Shown here in pieces: positions 14,610-22,345 of a stretch of 64,000 bases of DNA. Made by a program: the position numbers and the translations under genes. This DNA is from VRUE01 sp963708115 (GTDB taxonomy: Bacteria; Actinomycetota; Thermoleophilia; Solirubrobacterales; 70-9): positions 372,001 to 436,000 of the forward strand of contig CAVPRX010000001.1 of the NCBI GenBank assembly GCA_963708115.1. The letters run 5' to 3'. How positions within the stretch are numbered: position 1 is the first letter of the stretch; every line of letters starts with the position of its first letter. Below the pieces are notes generated by a model. The model ran no database searches and was not told where the DNA came from. It saw only the letters and a list, made by a program, of their open reading frames with translations.

Positions 14610-15508
14610 CCGTCGGCTTCCTCCGCGAGCGCCCGCCGCAGCGCCTCATCGAAGGACTCGGGCTCGATTCCGAACGGCTCGGCGCCCGAGGGGTCGGTGA
14701 CGACGGTGGCCGTGGTAAGTCCCTCGACCAGCGGCCGGGCCACGCTGGTGTCGACCGGAGTCACCAGCCCCAGCCACAACGCCGACAGCCACGGAGTCAC
14801 AAAGGGAACCGGGATCTTCGGCCGGTGGCGCTTCCCCATCGCGACCGCCATCCGGTCCAGCATCGCCGCGTAGGTGAGCACGTCGGGGCCGCCGATCTGC
14901 ACTTCGCGGCCCTCGGACTGCGGCACCTCGGGAGCGCGACGCAGGTACTCGACCACCGCGTCGATGCCGATCGGCTGGGTGTCGGTCTGCAGCCAGGAAG
15001 GCGCAATCATCACCGGCAACCGCCCGACCAGGTAGCGCAACGTCCGGTAGGACTCGCTCTCGGCCCCGACCACCATCGCCGCCCTGAAGTAAGTCAGCGG
15101 CGGGCCCTCGGCGGCGAGAACTCCTGCGGTCTCGTGCCGGCTGCGCAGGTGCTTGGAGGTCGCCTCCCCGCCCAGCCCGCCCAGATAGACGATCCGCTTG
15201 ACGCCTTCGCGCTTGGCCATGCGGGCGAAGTTCGACGCGCCCTTTCGCTCGCGCGCGGCAAAGTCGCCGCCGCCTGCCATCGAGTGAACGAGGTAGTAGG
15301 CGACGTCGACACCTTGGCCGGCACCCTCCAAGCTAGCCGCATCGGTGACGTCGCCGACGTGGACTTCGAACCCCTCCGCTTCGAGCCAGGCGGCCTTGCC
15401 CCGATCCCGCACCAGGCAGCGCACCGGTACCTCCACATCGCGCAGCGAGCGGGCCAGCCGAGCGCCGACGAATCCCGTCGCTCCGGCTATCAGGACGCTG
15501 GCCTCGAT
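14606..15508 (-). CDS. NAD(P)-binding NmrA/atypical SDR protein, start unusual
   Basis: About 300 residues. The N-terminal Rossmann motif reads VLIAGATGFVGARLARSLRD, then CLVRDRGKAAWLEAEGFEVH, VDVAYYLVHSMAGGGDF, GVKRIVYLGGLGG and HLRSRHETAGVLAAEGPPLT. This is the atypical-SDR group linked to photolyase operons. The Rossmann motif lies upstream of the first GTG (15436). In frame, the codons after the TAA at 15518-15520 are CCT GGA GGA ATC GAG GCC AGC GTC CTG ATA, with no ATG, GTG or TTG. Either a non-canonical ATC or CTG start is used, or a base is wrong. Upstream of photolyase, coupled by overlap. Confidence 0.8.
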   Translation of the reverse strand: MEASVLIAGATGFVGARLARSLRDVEVPVRCLVRDRGKAAWLEAEGFEVHVGDVTDAASLEGAGQGVDVAYYLVHSMAGGGDFAARERKGASNFARMAKREGVKRIVYLGGLGGEATSKHLRSRHETAGVLAAEGPPLTYFRAAMVVGAESESYRTLRYLVGRLPVMIAPSWLQTDTQPIGIDAVVEYLRRAPEVPQSEGREVQIGGPDVLTYAAMLDRMAVAMGKRHRPKIPVPFVTPWLSALWLGLVTPVDTSVARPLVEGLTTATVVTDPSGAEPFGIEPESFDEALRRALAEEADG

Positions 15509-15539
15509 TCCTCCAGGTTACTCGCGGGGCCACATCTCC

Positions 15540-16034
15540 TCACCCGAGCAGGCGGGAACCGACCCGATCCCCGAAAGACACGAGGAAGCGGAGCATCCAC
15601 CCGGCGGCCCACATCACGAACGTGCGGACCGGTCCGTGGCGGAGCCGCGCCAGGCGAGGGGCAAAACGTCCGCCGACCCCGGCGAGACCCGGAAGCGGGC
15701 GGATGAAGAAGGAGATCTCGCGGATTTGCCCATCGGGGGCAAGCCGCAGCAACTGGGTCTCTTCGATCTCCTGACCCGCGAGCCGGCCTTTGTAGACGAG
15801 GATCCGCGTGCCGGCGTCGGCGAGCTCGTCGGTGTAGGTGAACTCGCCGAGCTCGCCAAAGACCATGCCGAACAGCTCGCGCGCGTCCTCGATCCCCTGG
15901 AATTTCAGCCGCGCGCTGACGGGCGAGCGGATCACCACGTCCGGGGTCAAGGTCGCCAGCAGGGCCTCGAGGTCCCGCCGTTCCGCCGCGTCGCGGAAGG
16001 CGCTGACGGTGGGCTCAGAAGCGGGGTCTGCCAT
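15540..16034 (-). CDS. SnoaL/NTF2-like domain protein
   Basis: 164 residues. The alpha+beta cone fold is indicated by AFRDAAERRDLEALLATLTP, DVVIRSPVSARLKFQGIEDA, RILVYKGRLAGQEIEETQLL and IREISFFIRPLPGLAG. Members include polyketide cyclases, isomerases and ligand-binding proteins without a fixed activity. The ATG at 16034 is chosen because the extra 36 upstream codons are low-complexity and cross a perfect hairpin. First gene of a probable four-gene minus-strand operon with the NAD-binding protein, photolyase and 47-residue peptide. Confidence 0.75.
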   Translation of the reverse strand: MADPASEPTVSAFRDAAERRDLEALLATLTPDVVIRSPVSARLKFQGIEDARELFGMVFGELGEFTYTDELADAGTRILVYKGRLAGQEIEETQLLRLAPDGQIREISFFIRPLPGLAGVGGRFAPRLARLRHGPVRTFVMWAAGWMLRFLVSFGDRVGSRLLG

Positions 16035-16057
16035 CGCGGCCAGTCTGGCAGCTCCGT

Positions 16058-16096
16058 GACATGGCGACCGATCGCTCTCGGATCGGTCGCCATGTC
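16058..16096 (-). terminator. Perfect 16-bp hairpin after the 19-codon gene
   Basis: GACATGGCGACCGATC (16058-16073) and GATCGGTCGCCATGTC (16081-16096) pair without mismatch around a 7-base loop. It sits 12 bases past the stop of the small peptide gene and 23 bases before the SnoaL-like start. No U-run. Probably a terminator or an attenuator between the two. Confidence 0.6.
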
Positions 16097-16108
16097 CGGG
16101 ATAGCCGG

Positions 16109-16168
16109 CTAGCCGTGCTTGAGGATCTGCACGGTCGGGCACACGTCCCCCAACTTGACAACCTTCAT
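16109..16168 (-). CDS. 19-residue peptide gene with strong ribosome site
   Basis: Encodes MKVVKLGDVCPTVQILKHG and stops. GGGAGGTGAAGCC precedes the ATG, a near-consensus ribosome site at good spacing (GGAGG then seven bases). A perfect hairpin follows the stop. This ribosome-site/ORF/hairpin arrangement suggests a stand-alone short transcript. It could be a leader peptide, a signalling peptide or a precursor with a single Cys for modification; no maturation enzyme is next to it. Divergent from the ArsR-like regulator. No family is recognised. Confidence 0.5.
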   Translation of the reverse strand: MKVVKLGDVCPTVQILKHG

Positions 16169-16336
16169 GGCTTCACCTCCCTCCCGTGACTGGTTCAGTG
16201 GATACCCGTAAATCGCTGGACATTTCTCCAGCATTCGGTAATCCCGCAGCGTAGCCCCTAGCGAGAACCCGACATTTCCGCTATACAGCCATCCGCATAC
16301 TCAAATTGAACTGAGCAACAGACGAGAGGGGTCGAA

Positions 16337-16999
16337 GTGCGGATGAACCAACCGAGCGGGCCAGCATCGGCAAAGGAGGGCTTCGCCGAAGGCTGGCGGG
16401 CAGCGGTCGTGGAGCTGGCGATCAGCTACGCCGTCAACCACCCCATCCGCCTGGACTGCCTGGCGATCCTCATCGTGCGGGTGGCCAGCGCCAGCGAGAT
16501 CGCCAAAGAGCTCGGCATCAGCACTTCCTCCGCCGCTCACCACATCACCGAGCTGCACAAAGACGGGGTGATCGAATACGTCAAGACCGAGGTCGGCGGC
16601 TCCCGCCGCGGCGCCTCCGAGCACTTCTACCGGGCCACCGCGCTTCCCGAAGTGACCGAGGAAGACTGGTTGGTCATGCCCCTCGACGGCCGCCGGCAGA
16701 TGGCCGGGCGCGTCCTCCAGGCAATCGTCGCCCAGAGCCTCGCGGCGCTGCGCTGCCAGACGATGGAGTCCGACGACAGCCTGCACCTCGGCTGGCAGGC
16801 CATCGAAGTCGACGACGAGGGCGAGGACGAAGTGGCCGACCTGCTCGAGGAGACCTCAGAGCGCTTCAAGCAGGTCAAGGCGCGCAACCTCGCCCGCCTC
16901 AAGGCGAAGGACGAGGATGGCAAGGTCCGGATCGTCGCCACGATGGGCTTCTACCGCGCCGATCCAGGCGAGTGGCCAGGCCGCCCCGAGCCGCTATAG
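16337..16999 (+). CDS. ArsR-like winged-helix transcription regulator
   Basis: 220 residues. A winged helix-turn-helix lies around residues 30-90 (YAVNHPIRLDCLAILIVRVA, SASEIAKELGISTSSAAHHI, ELHKDGVIEYVKTEVGGSRR), followed by a helical C-terminal part (RMAGRVLQAIVAQSLAAL-type and ADLLEETSERFKQVKARNLA). No metal-binding Cys pair is seen in the HTH, so metal sensing is not supported. The GTG at 16337 is chosen because GAGAGGGG lies five bases before it; an ATG two codons later is the alternative. The 168-base spacer to the divergent 19-codon gene may hold its operator. Confidence 0.82.
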   Translation: MRMNQPSGPASAKEGFAEGWRAAVVELAISYAVNHPIRLDCLAILIVRVASASEIAKELGISTSSAAHHITELHKDGVIEYVKTEVGGSRRGASEHFYRATALPEVTEEDWLVMPLDGRRQMAGRVLQAIVAQSLAALRCQTMESDDSLHLGWQAIEVDDEGEDEVADLLEETSERFKQVKARNLARLKAKDEDGKVRIVATMGFYRADPGEWPGRPEPL

Positions 17000-17052
17000 G
17001 GCAGATCCAGTCCCAACAATCCGAGGCCCTGGGTGATAATTACGGCTGGCCC

Positions 17053-17126
17053 GCCCCGGTAGCTCAGCTGGATAGAGCGCTGGCCTTCTAAGCCAGATGT
17101 CGCAGGTTCGAATCCTGCTCGGGGCG
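17053..17126 (+). tRNA. tRNA-Arg (TCT anticodon)
   Basis: Acceptor GCCCCGG/TCGGGGC with discriminator G, D arm GCTC/GAGC, anticodon stem CTGGC/GCCAG with loop CTTCTAA giving TCT, T arm GCAGG-TTCGAAT-CCTGC. CCA is not encoded. Downstream lie tandem repeats and an antitoxin remnant, as at many tRNA integration sites. Confidence 0.95.
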
Positions 17127-17132
17127 TTGTGT

Positions 17133-17178
17133 GATGTGTCGCGACATCGGAGACAGATGTCGCGGGACATCGTAGACA
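17133..17178. repeat. Two tandem 23-bp repeats with a palindromic core
   Basis: Copies at 17133-17155 and 17156-17178 share GATGT at the start, ACATCG in the middle and AGACA at the end, differing in the core and one base. The first holds the palindrome TGTCGCGACA. They begin 7 bases after the tRNA-Arg. A transposon end or a regulator binding pair are both possible; undecided. Confidence 0.5.
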
Positions 17179-17300
17179 CCTCAACCCCCTCCGCGGTCCC
17201 CGCGCTCGACGACAGAAAGCCGCTCGAGCTGATCTCCGGAGGCGAATACCTTCGGGTCGCGCGAATCGTCTCTGCCCTCGAGGAACCGGTCGCAACCTGA
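17178..17300 (+). pseudogene. Remnant of an Xre/MbcA/ParS-type antitoxin gene
   Basis: The frame ends in LDDRKPLELISGGEYLRVAR followed by IVSALEEPVAT. This matches the style of the C-terminal toxin-binding domain of Xre/MbcA/ParS antitoxins (xPLELIxxGExxRVxxxVxAL). Only about 35 residues remain and there is no HTH domain or start codon; upstream are the tandem repeats and tRNA-Arg. No partner RES-domain toxin is seen downstream, where an unrelated acetyltransferase lies on the other strand. Interpreted as the tail of an eroded mobile toxin-antitoxin unit. Confidence 0.45.
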
Positions 17301-17355
17301 GCCTTGGCGCTCGACGTCGATCGCGTCAGCGCCGATGGCGGCTTAGGTTACGGCT

Positions 17356-17790
17356 CTACTTGGCGTAGCGGGCGAAATGGTGGGCGGCGATGACCAGGCC
17401 CGCATTCGAGTAGAGGCGGTGGGCGTCGGCCCGGTCGATGCCGACGCCGGAGTCGAGGTGAATCTGGTCACAGCCGAGTCTCCCTGCCTCCTCGAGCAGC
17501 CAGTCGAGCAACTCGCGGGCGTGCCCGCGCCGCCGGGCATCCGGCAGCGTCGAGAGGTCGTCCACATAGAGGTAGTGGCCCCAAGCCAGGCAGTGGGCGG
17601 TGCGGAAGCCCGCCACCGCACAAGCGCTCGCCTCTCCCTCCTCGAACGCCCCGACCAGCCGGTAGCCCTCCGGCCTCTGGATCTCCTCGACCCGCTGGAC
17701 GAACGCGCGCTCGTCGGCGATATCGCCGCGCAGCGCCTGCATGGCGGCAAAGGCCAAGCCGGTCTCGGCGGAGAGAAGCTCGCGAATCAC
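17356..17790 (-). CDS. GNAT-family N-acetyltransferase
   Basis: 144 residues. A classic GNAT order: FEEGEASACAVAGFRTAHCL, YLYVDDLSTLPDARRRGHAR (acetyl-CoA loop RRRGHA), ELLDWLLEEAGRLGCDQIHL and HRLYSNAGLVIAAHHFA. Acceptor substrate unknown. The GTG at 17790 is the assigned start; a longer frame upstream is non-conserved and overlaps the divergent hydrolase gene. Confidence 0.85.
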   Translation of the reverse strand: MIRELLSAETGLAFAAMQALRGDIADERAFVQRVEEIQRPEGYRLVGAFEEGEASACAVAGFRTAHCLAWGHYLYVDDLSTLPDARRRGHARELLDWLLEEAGRLGCDQIHLDSGVGIDRADAHRLYSNAGLVIAAHHFARYAK

Positions 17791-17825
17791 GCGCGCAGCA
17801 TGCCACCTCCGTAGGATCGCCCTCG

Positions 17826-18626
17826 ATGCCGAGCATCGATGCGGGAGGCACCGAGCTTCATTACCTGCGCGCCGGAAACGGCGAGCCGATGCTGCTGAGC
17901 CAGGGGATGAGCGCCACCCACATGACCTGGGGCCGCCCCTTCCTCGCGCCGCTCGAGCAGAGCTTCGAGTGCATCGTCTTCGACAACCGCGGGATGGGCC
18001 TGTCGGGGCCGGCACAGCTGCCCTTCGGCATTGCCGACCTTGCCGGCGACGTCGTGGCGCTGCTCGACGCGCTCGAGATCGAGCGCGCTCACGTCGTCGG
18101 GATTTCGATGGGCGGGATGATCGCCCAGGAGCTGGCCCTCGCCCACCCCGAGCGGATCCGCAGCCTGACCCTCGGCGCGACCTACTGCGGCGGTCCGCAG
18201 GGGACGCTGATGGCCCCCGCGGATCTGCAGATGCTGGCGGCGGCGATGGCATCGGGGGAGCGCGAGCAGGTCCTCCGCGCGATGTGGGAAATCAACCTCT
18301 CCCCCACCTTCCGCGCGGACGAGACGCGCTTCACGGAGTTCTGCGCGATGGCGAACGCGCTGCCCGCGCCGCGGGAGGTGATCGTCCAGCAGATGCAGGC
18401 CTGCGCCGCCCACGACACCAGCACCCGGCTCGCCGGCCTCGAAGCCCCCACCCAGGTCATCCACGGCACGGCCGACCGGCTGCTCGGGGTCAACAACGGG
18501 ATTCAGATCGCGACGCTGCTCTCAGTAGGGCCGCGGCTGCTGGAGGACGTCGGGCACATGTTCTGGTGGGAGCAGCCCGAGCGCTCCGCGGCGCTGGTCC
18601 AAGCCCACGCCCAAGCGCCTGTCTGA
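17826..18626 (+). CDS. Alpha/beta hydrolase
   Basis: 266 residues, cytoplasmic. ELHYLRAGNGEPMLLSQGMS, DNRGMGLSGP, nucleophile elbow GISMGGMIAQELALAHPERI (Ser), Asp in IHGTADRLLG and His in LEDVGHMFWWEQPE give a full catalytic triad. The style resembles 3-oxoadipate enol-lactonase-like hydrolases, but no pathway partners are adjacent. Divergent from the acetyltransferase with 35 bases between starts. Confidence 0.87.
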   Translation: MPSIDAGGTELHYLRAGNGEPMLLSQGMSATHMTWGRPFLAPLEQSFECIVFDNRGMGLSGPAQLPFGIADLAGDVVALLDALEIERAHVVGISMGGMIAQELALAHPERIRSLTLGATYCGGPQGTLMAPADLQMLAAAMASGEREQVLRAMWEINLSPTFRADETRFTEFCAMANALPAPREVIVQQMQACAAHDTSTRLAGLEAPTQVIHGTADRLLGVNNGIQIATLLSVGPRLLEDVGHMFWWEQPERSAALVQAHAQAPV

Positions 18627-18644
18627 GGACGTCTGCCGTCAGCC

Positions 18645-20818
18645 TTAGTGGCCGACGTCGGCGCAGCTGGTGTCGAGCTTGCCCTTGACCTTGAAGACGT
18701 AGTCGGGCTGCGGGGTTATTTCCGGCTCTTCGACCACGAGTTCCAGCGCGGGGTCGGTTTTCAGCCAGGCGTAGACCGGATACCAGTATTCGGCGTCGGG
18801 AGAGTCTTGGGTCGCCTTGCTGGTGATCAGGAAGTCGTATTCGCCTTCGTTGATCAGGCGGCGGAACTGATGACAGGTGGTTGCCAGCCGGTAGGTGCCG
18901 TCGGGCCCGTCGGCGCCGATGTACTGGACGTAGTTGTCGAGGTTGGCTCCGTAGAAGCCGTACTGGCCGAAGAAGATCTCACCCGAGCCGGCGATCCCGA
19001 TCCTCGCCCCGTGTCGTTCACGGGCGAAGGTGTAGGCCTTGCGGGGGCCGCCGTCCTGCAGGAAGGGAGTCGTGCGGGTGTAGTGCTGGTTGTAGTACTG
19101 GACCTCCTGGGCCCGGCCGAGCACGACGGCGAGCAGCAGCACGCCTCCGGCTGCCGCCGCGACGTAGGTGCGGCTGGCAGCCGGCGTCGCCCGCGCAACA
19201 AGGCCAGCGCGGAGGGCGCCCAGACCAGCGCCAGGGTGAGGAAAACGGTGCCGACGATGTAGCCGGGGTACCAGCGCGGCGTGGTCAGCACCGTGATCGC
19301 GTAGACCGCGACTAAGAAGTACAGCGTCAGGCGGGCACGCGAATCGGGAGCGCGCAGTGGCCGAGCGATCGGCAGCAGGGTCATCGCCAGCACAAGGCCG
19401 GGGGCCAGGTAGCGGGTGTTGGTGAAGAACCCCGTCGGCGAGCCCTCCTGCCCGGCGGCGGTGAGCGGGGTGAAGACGTAGACGAGGGCGGTGAGCAGCG
19501 CCGCGGCGGCGATCACCCGCAGGATCCGGTTGCGCGAGCGCACCGCGATGAAGACGGCGGCGGCAACGGCGACGATCAGGATCAGCGGCCAGAGCGGACC
19601 GAGGGCGTCGTCCAGCTGGGGGAAGAACCACCGCCGGTAGATGGTCGGGTCGGTCAGGTAGTGGGAGACGGCGAAGCGCGGGCGCGGATCGAGCGGCATC
19701 TGGTCGGGTCGGGGCAGGTGCAGCGGCCCGAAGCCGGTCGACGGGATCGGATTGCCCCCGGTCTTGATCGCCGCGCGCACGTACCAGTAGCCACCGACCA
19801 GGAAGGTGGTGAGGCCGAGCACCCAGGCCGTCGTCAGGCGCCGCCCGCGGCCGCTGAAGACGACGACGCCGAGCCAGATCGCAACGACAGGGACGAGAAA
19901 GGTGAGCTTGACCGAGGCAGCGAGACCGGCGGCGACGCCGGCAAGGATCAGCGGGCCCTTGTCGAGCAGAGGCGCGTCGTGCTCGGGCGTGTCCTGAACC
20001 GCGCCCTCCTTGGGCGCTCGCCGCTGATGGCCGTTGATCAGGAAGGCGGCGAAGGCGATCAGGAAGGCGAGCCCCATGATGTCGTTGCGCCCCTCGCCCG
20101 GCTGGGTCTCGATCATCACCCCGGCGTCGAGCACGATCGCCCCGGCGACCAGCGTCGCCGGCCCGACCTTGTATGGACGACCGACGCACCAGGCGGCGAG
20201 CAAGGCGATCGCAAGCCAGATCAGGTTGATCAGCGGCGAGAGCCAGTCGGTCTTGAAGACGACGATCCCGGCCGCGTGGATCAGCTCCGAGCTCTGCGGG
20301 TAGAACCAGGCGGCGAGGCGCAGCGGGTCGGTGTAGTGCAGGTGGACCGTCGACGCTTCCTGCGCGATCCGCCCGGCGAAGGGCATGTGGTACCAGGTCG
20401 TGTCGCCGCCGAACATGCCGTAGTCGAGGCTGAGCTGCGAGGGGAAGGTCCACTCGGCGACGGTGAAGGAGGCGACGCCAAGGGCGATCAGGAGGGCCGC
20501 TCGTCTGCACCTGCGGGGCCGCGACTTCGTCGGTGACCCGCGGCGCCATGCGCCTGCCGAGCCAGGCGGCCCCGAGGCCGATGGCGATGCAGATGACGAC
20601 GATCCAGCCGAGGCGCAGGATGCTGAGCGTGCCGAGCAGCTCGAGCGCAGACGATCAGCAGGCGCAACCGCGAGCGTCGCATCCCCCAGCCGGGCGAGCG
20701 CGCCGGAGAACTCGGGCACGATCCAGCGCCGCAGCCAGTAGCCGCCGAGGCCGAGAGCCGAGACGATGCCGATCGTCGCCAGGCAGCCACCGATGTAGGA
20801 GCCGAAGGAGGGGGTCAC
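18645..20818 (-). pseudogene. Multi-membrane glycosyltransferase-like protein with several frameshifts
   Basis: A polytopic protein of about 720 residues is spread over more than one frame. The N-terminus (GSYIGGCLATIGIVSALGLG) is in frame A. Hydrophobic pieces LLIVCA and LLGTLSILRLGWIVV near 20560-20665 are in the two other frames. The main body returns to frame A by about 20500 (LDYGMFGGDTTWYHMPFAGR, SGRGRRLTTAWVLGLTTFLV, FFTNTRYLAPGLVLAMTLLP). The C-terminal soluble part (ATPAASRTYVAAAAGGVLLL, YEFLIT-like and EITPQPDYVFKVKG) needs another shift near 19195, where GGG for GGGG would explain it. The many helices and the early acidic DxxW loop recall dolichyl-phosphate-type glycosyltransferases; not certain. 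Confidence 0.65.
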
Positions 20819-20867
20819 CGGCGCGGGATGCTATTCGCCACGCCGGGCGGGCGGGCGGGCTACGCCA

Positions 20868-21524
20868 CTAGTCGGCCGCGGCAGCCGGAATGCGGCAGGA
20901 GACGCCGGTGCCGGCGAGCCCGCAGTAGCCGTTCGGCACCTTGTGCAGGTACTGCTGGTGGTAGTCCTCGGCGTAGTAGAAGGGCCCGGCGGGCTCGACC
21001 TCGGTGGTGATCGGCTCGTGGCCGGCGGCGCGCAGCGCCTCGTCGTAGGCTCCCAGCGCCATCTCCGCCGTCGCTTTCTGTGCATCGTTGGCGAAGTAGA
21101 TGCCCGAGCGGTACTGGGTGCCGACGTCGTTGCCCTGGCGCATCCCCTGGGTCGGGTCGTGCTCCTCGAAGAAGACCTTGAGCAGATCGGCGTAGGAGAT
21201 CCGCTGCGGATCGAAGGCGACCATGACCGCCTCGGCGTGGCCGGTCTTTCCCGAGCAGACCTCCTCGTAGGTCGGGTTCGGGGTGGTCCCGTTCATGTAG
21301 CCGGCTGCCGTCGTGTAGACGCCGTCGAGGACCCAGAAGAGGCGCTCGGCCCCCCAAAAACAGCCAAGCGCGAAGTAGGCGGTCTCGATCCCGTCGGGGA
21401 ACGGCGGCTTGAGCGGCGCGTCGAGCACGGCGTGACGCTCGGGCACATCGAAGCCGGGCTCGCTGCGGCCGGGCAACGCGTCCTCGGCGGCCGGCATCTG
21501 CGCCTTCTGGCGGTTGAAGAGCAT
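20868..21524 (-). CDS. msrA: Peptide-methionine (S)-S-oxide reductase
   Basis: 218 residues. The catalytic motif ALGCFWGAERLFWVLDGVYT (Cys) is followed by YMNGTTPNPTYEEVCSGKTG, FEEHDPTQGMRQGNDVGTQY, RSGIYF, and the C-terminal resolving region NGYCGLAGTGVSC with two more Cys. It reduces methionine-S-sulfoxide in oxidised proteins using thioredoxin; a trxB lies at 41694-42704. The ATG at 21524 gives the MLFNRQ start seen in the group. Divergent from a small membrane-protein gene with 22 bases between. Confidence 0.96.
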   Translation of the reverse strand: MLFNRQKAQMPAAEDALPGRSEPGFDVPERHAVLDAPLKPPFPDGIETAYFALGCFWGAERLFWVLDGVYTTAAGYMNGTTPNPTYEEVCSGKTGHAEAVMVAFDPQRISYADLLKVFFEEHDPTQGMRQGNDVGTQYRSGIYFANDAQKATAEMALGAYDEALRAAGHEPITTEVEPAGPFYYAEDYHQQYLHKVPNGYCGLAGTGVSCRIPAAAAD

Positions 21525-21546
21525 GGATACACGGTAGCGTTCAGGC

Positions 21547-21825
21547 ATCGGCTGCTTCGTCCTTCTCTTCGCGCTGATCTCACCGCGCCTGGCGCTGTTC
21601 CTCCTCTTCCTGTTCAGCGACCTGCTCAGCCGCGCCTTCGACAGCTGGCTCCTCCCCCTGCTCGGCTTCTTCCTGCTGCCCTGGACCACCCTCGCCTACG
21701 CGGCGATGTGGGCGTCCTCGTCGAACGGGGTCACCGGCTTCGAGTGGTTCATCGTCGTGCTCGCCTTCCTGATCGACATCGGCGCCTTCGCCGGCGGCGG
21801 CCGGCGCCGCCGCGAAACGGCCTAG
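21547..21825 (+). CDS. Small two-helix membrane protein, apparent ATC start
   Basis: About 92 residues: GCFVLLFALISPRLALFLLF, then LSRAFDSWLLPLLGFFLLPW, TTLAYAAMWASSSNGVTGFE, WFIVVLAFLIDIGAFAGG and RRRR. This clearly encodes a small membrane protein of a common actinobacterial hypothetical type (ISPRLALF, PLLGFFxLPWTTLAY). The frame opens after TAG CGT TCA GGC and the first codon expected to start is ATC, giving I/M-G-C-F-V; there is no ATG, GTG or TTG at the N-terminus. A rare start codon or a sequence error (ATC for ATG) is possible. Confidence 0.7.
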   Translation: MGCFVLLFALISPRLALFLLFLFSDLLSRAFDSWLLPLLGFFLLPWTTLAYAAMWASSSNGVTGFEWFIVVLAFLIDIGAFAGGGRRRRETA

Positions 21826-21870
21826 GCGCAACGCGCGGTCGAGCTTTCGACCGCTACGCGATTCAAACCT

Positions 21871-22152
21871 CTACCGCGCTTGGGGCGGCTCGGTGTCGTC
21901 GACGGGGTAGGCGAGCCTGATGTGCTCCTTGGCGAGGACGATGAAGGGGCGCCGCACGGCCTCGCCGCCGGCGAGCGGCGTGATCTCGACCTCCAGCAAG
22001 GGGATGAAGGCGACTTCGGCCCGGTTGACCGCATCGGAGAAACGGCTCTGGTACCCCTCCGGAGGCAGCGTCACGTTGCCGACGACGAGGTGCCGGTCGG
22101 TTTCGAAGACGACCCGTTCACGTCGTCGTGGGCTTCCAGGATGCCCCTCCAT
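21871..22152 (-). CDS. Small conserved hypothetical protein (DUF6812-like)
   Basis: 93 residues. RVVFETDRHLVVGNVTLPPE, GYQSRFSDAVNRAEVAFIPL, LEVEIT, and FIVLAKEHIRLAYPVDD form a short beta-barrel-like unit seen in actinobacterial small proteins, often located near pilus or regulatory genes. ATG at 22152; the first 10 residues are not conserved in style, so a later start is possible. Function unknown. Confidence 0.7.
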   Translation of the reverse strand: MEGHPGSPRRRERVVFETDRHLVVGNVTLPPEGYQSRFSDAVNRAEVAFIPLLEVEITPLAGGEAVRRPFIVLAKEHIRLAYPVDDTEPPQAR

Positions 22153-22345
22153 ACAGATGCCCTATCGACATCTGCATGGATGTCGTGAATCAGGCCTCAT
22201 TTCATCCAGCGAGGAAAGGTTGGCCGTACTCCGCCGAATACAAAGCTCGAGGGGAACTATGAATATCCGTCCAGAAACGGGGTAATGGCCGTCCAGAATC
22301 ACGGCAAAAGCTAAAGTAATGCTTCGACTTCTCTTGGAGGCGACC
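22153..22345. other. Lower-GC spacer between divergent genes
   Basis: About 190 bases without a supported gene. It contains CAGATG and CATCTG as a short inverted repeat near 22160-22180 and an AT-richer part (about 22230-22320) that may hold the promoter of the proline-rich protein gene. Its ribosome site TTGGAGG is at 22334-22340. Confidence 0.4.

Noticed and set aside
17133..17178. A minimal CRISPR array
   Set aside because: Two repeats directly adjacent, no spacers and no cas genes.
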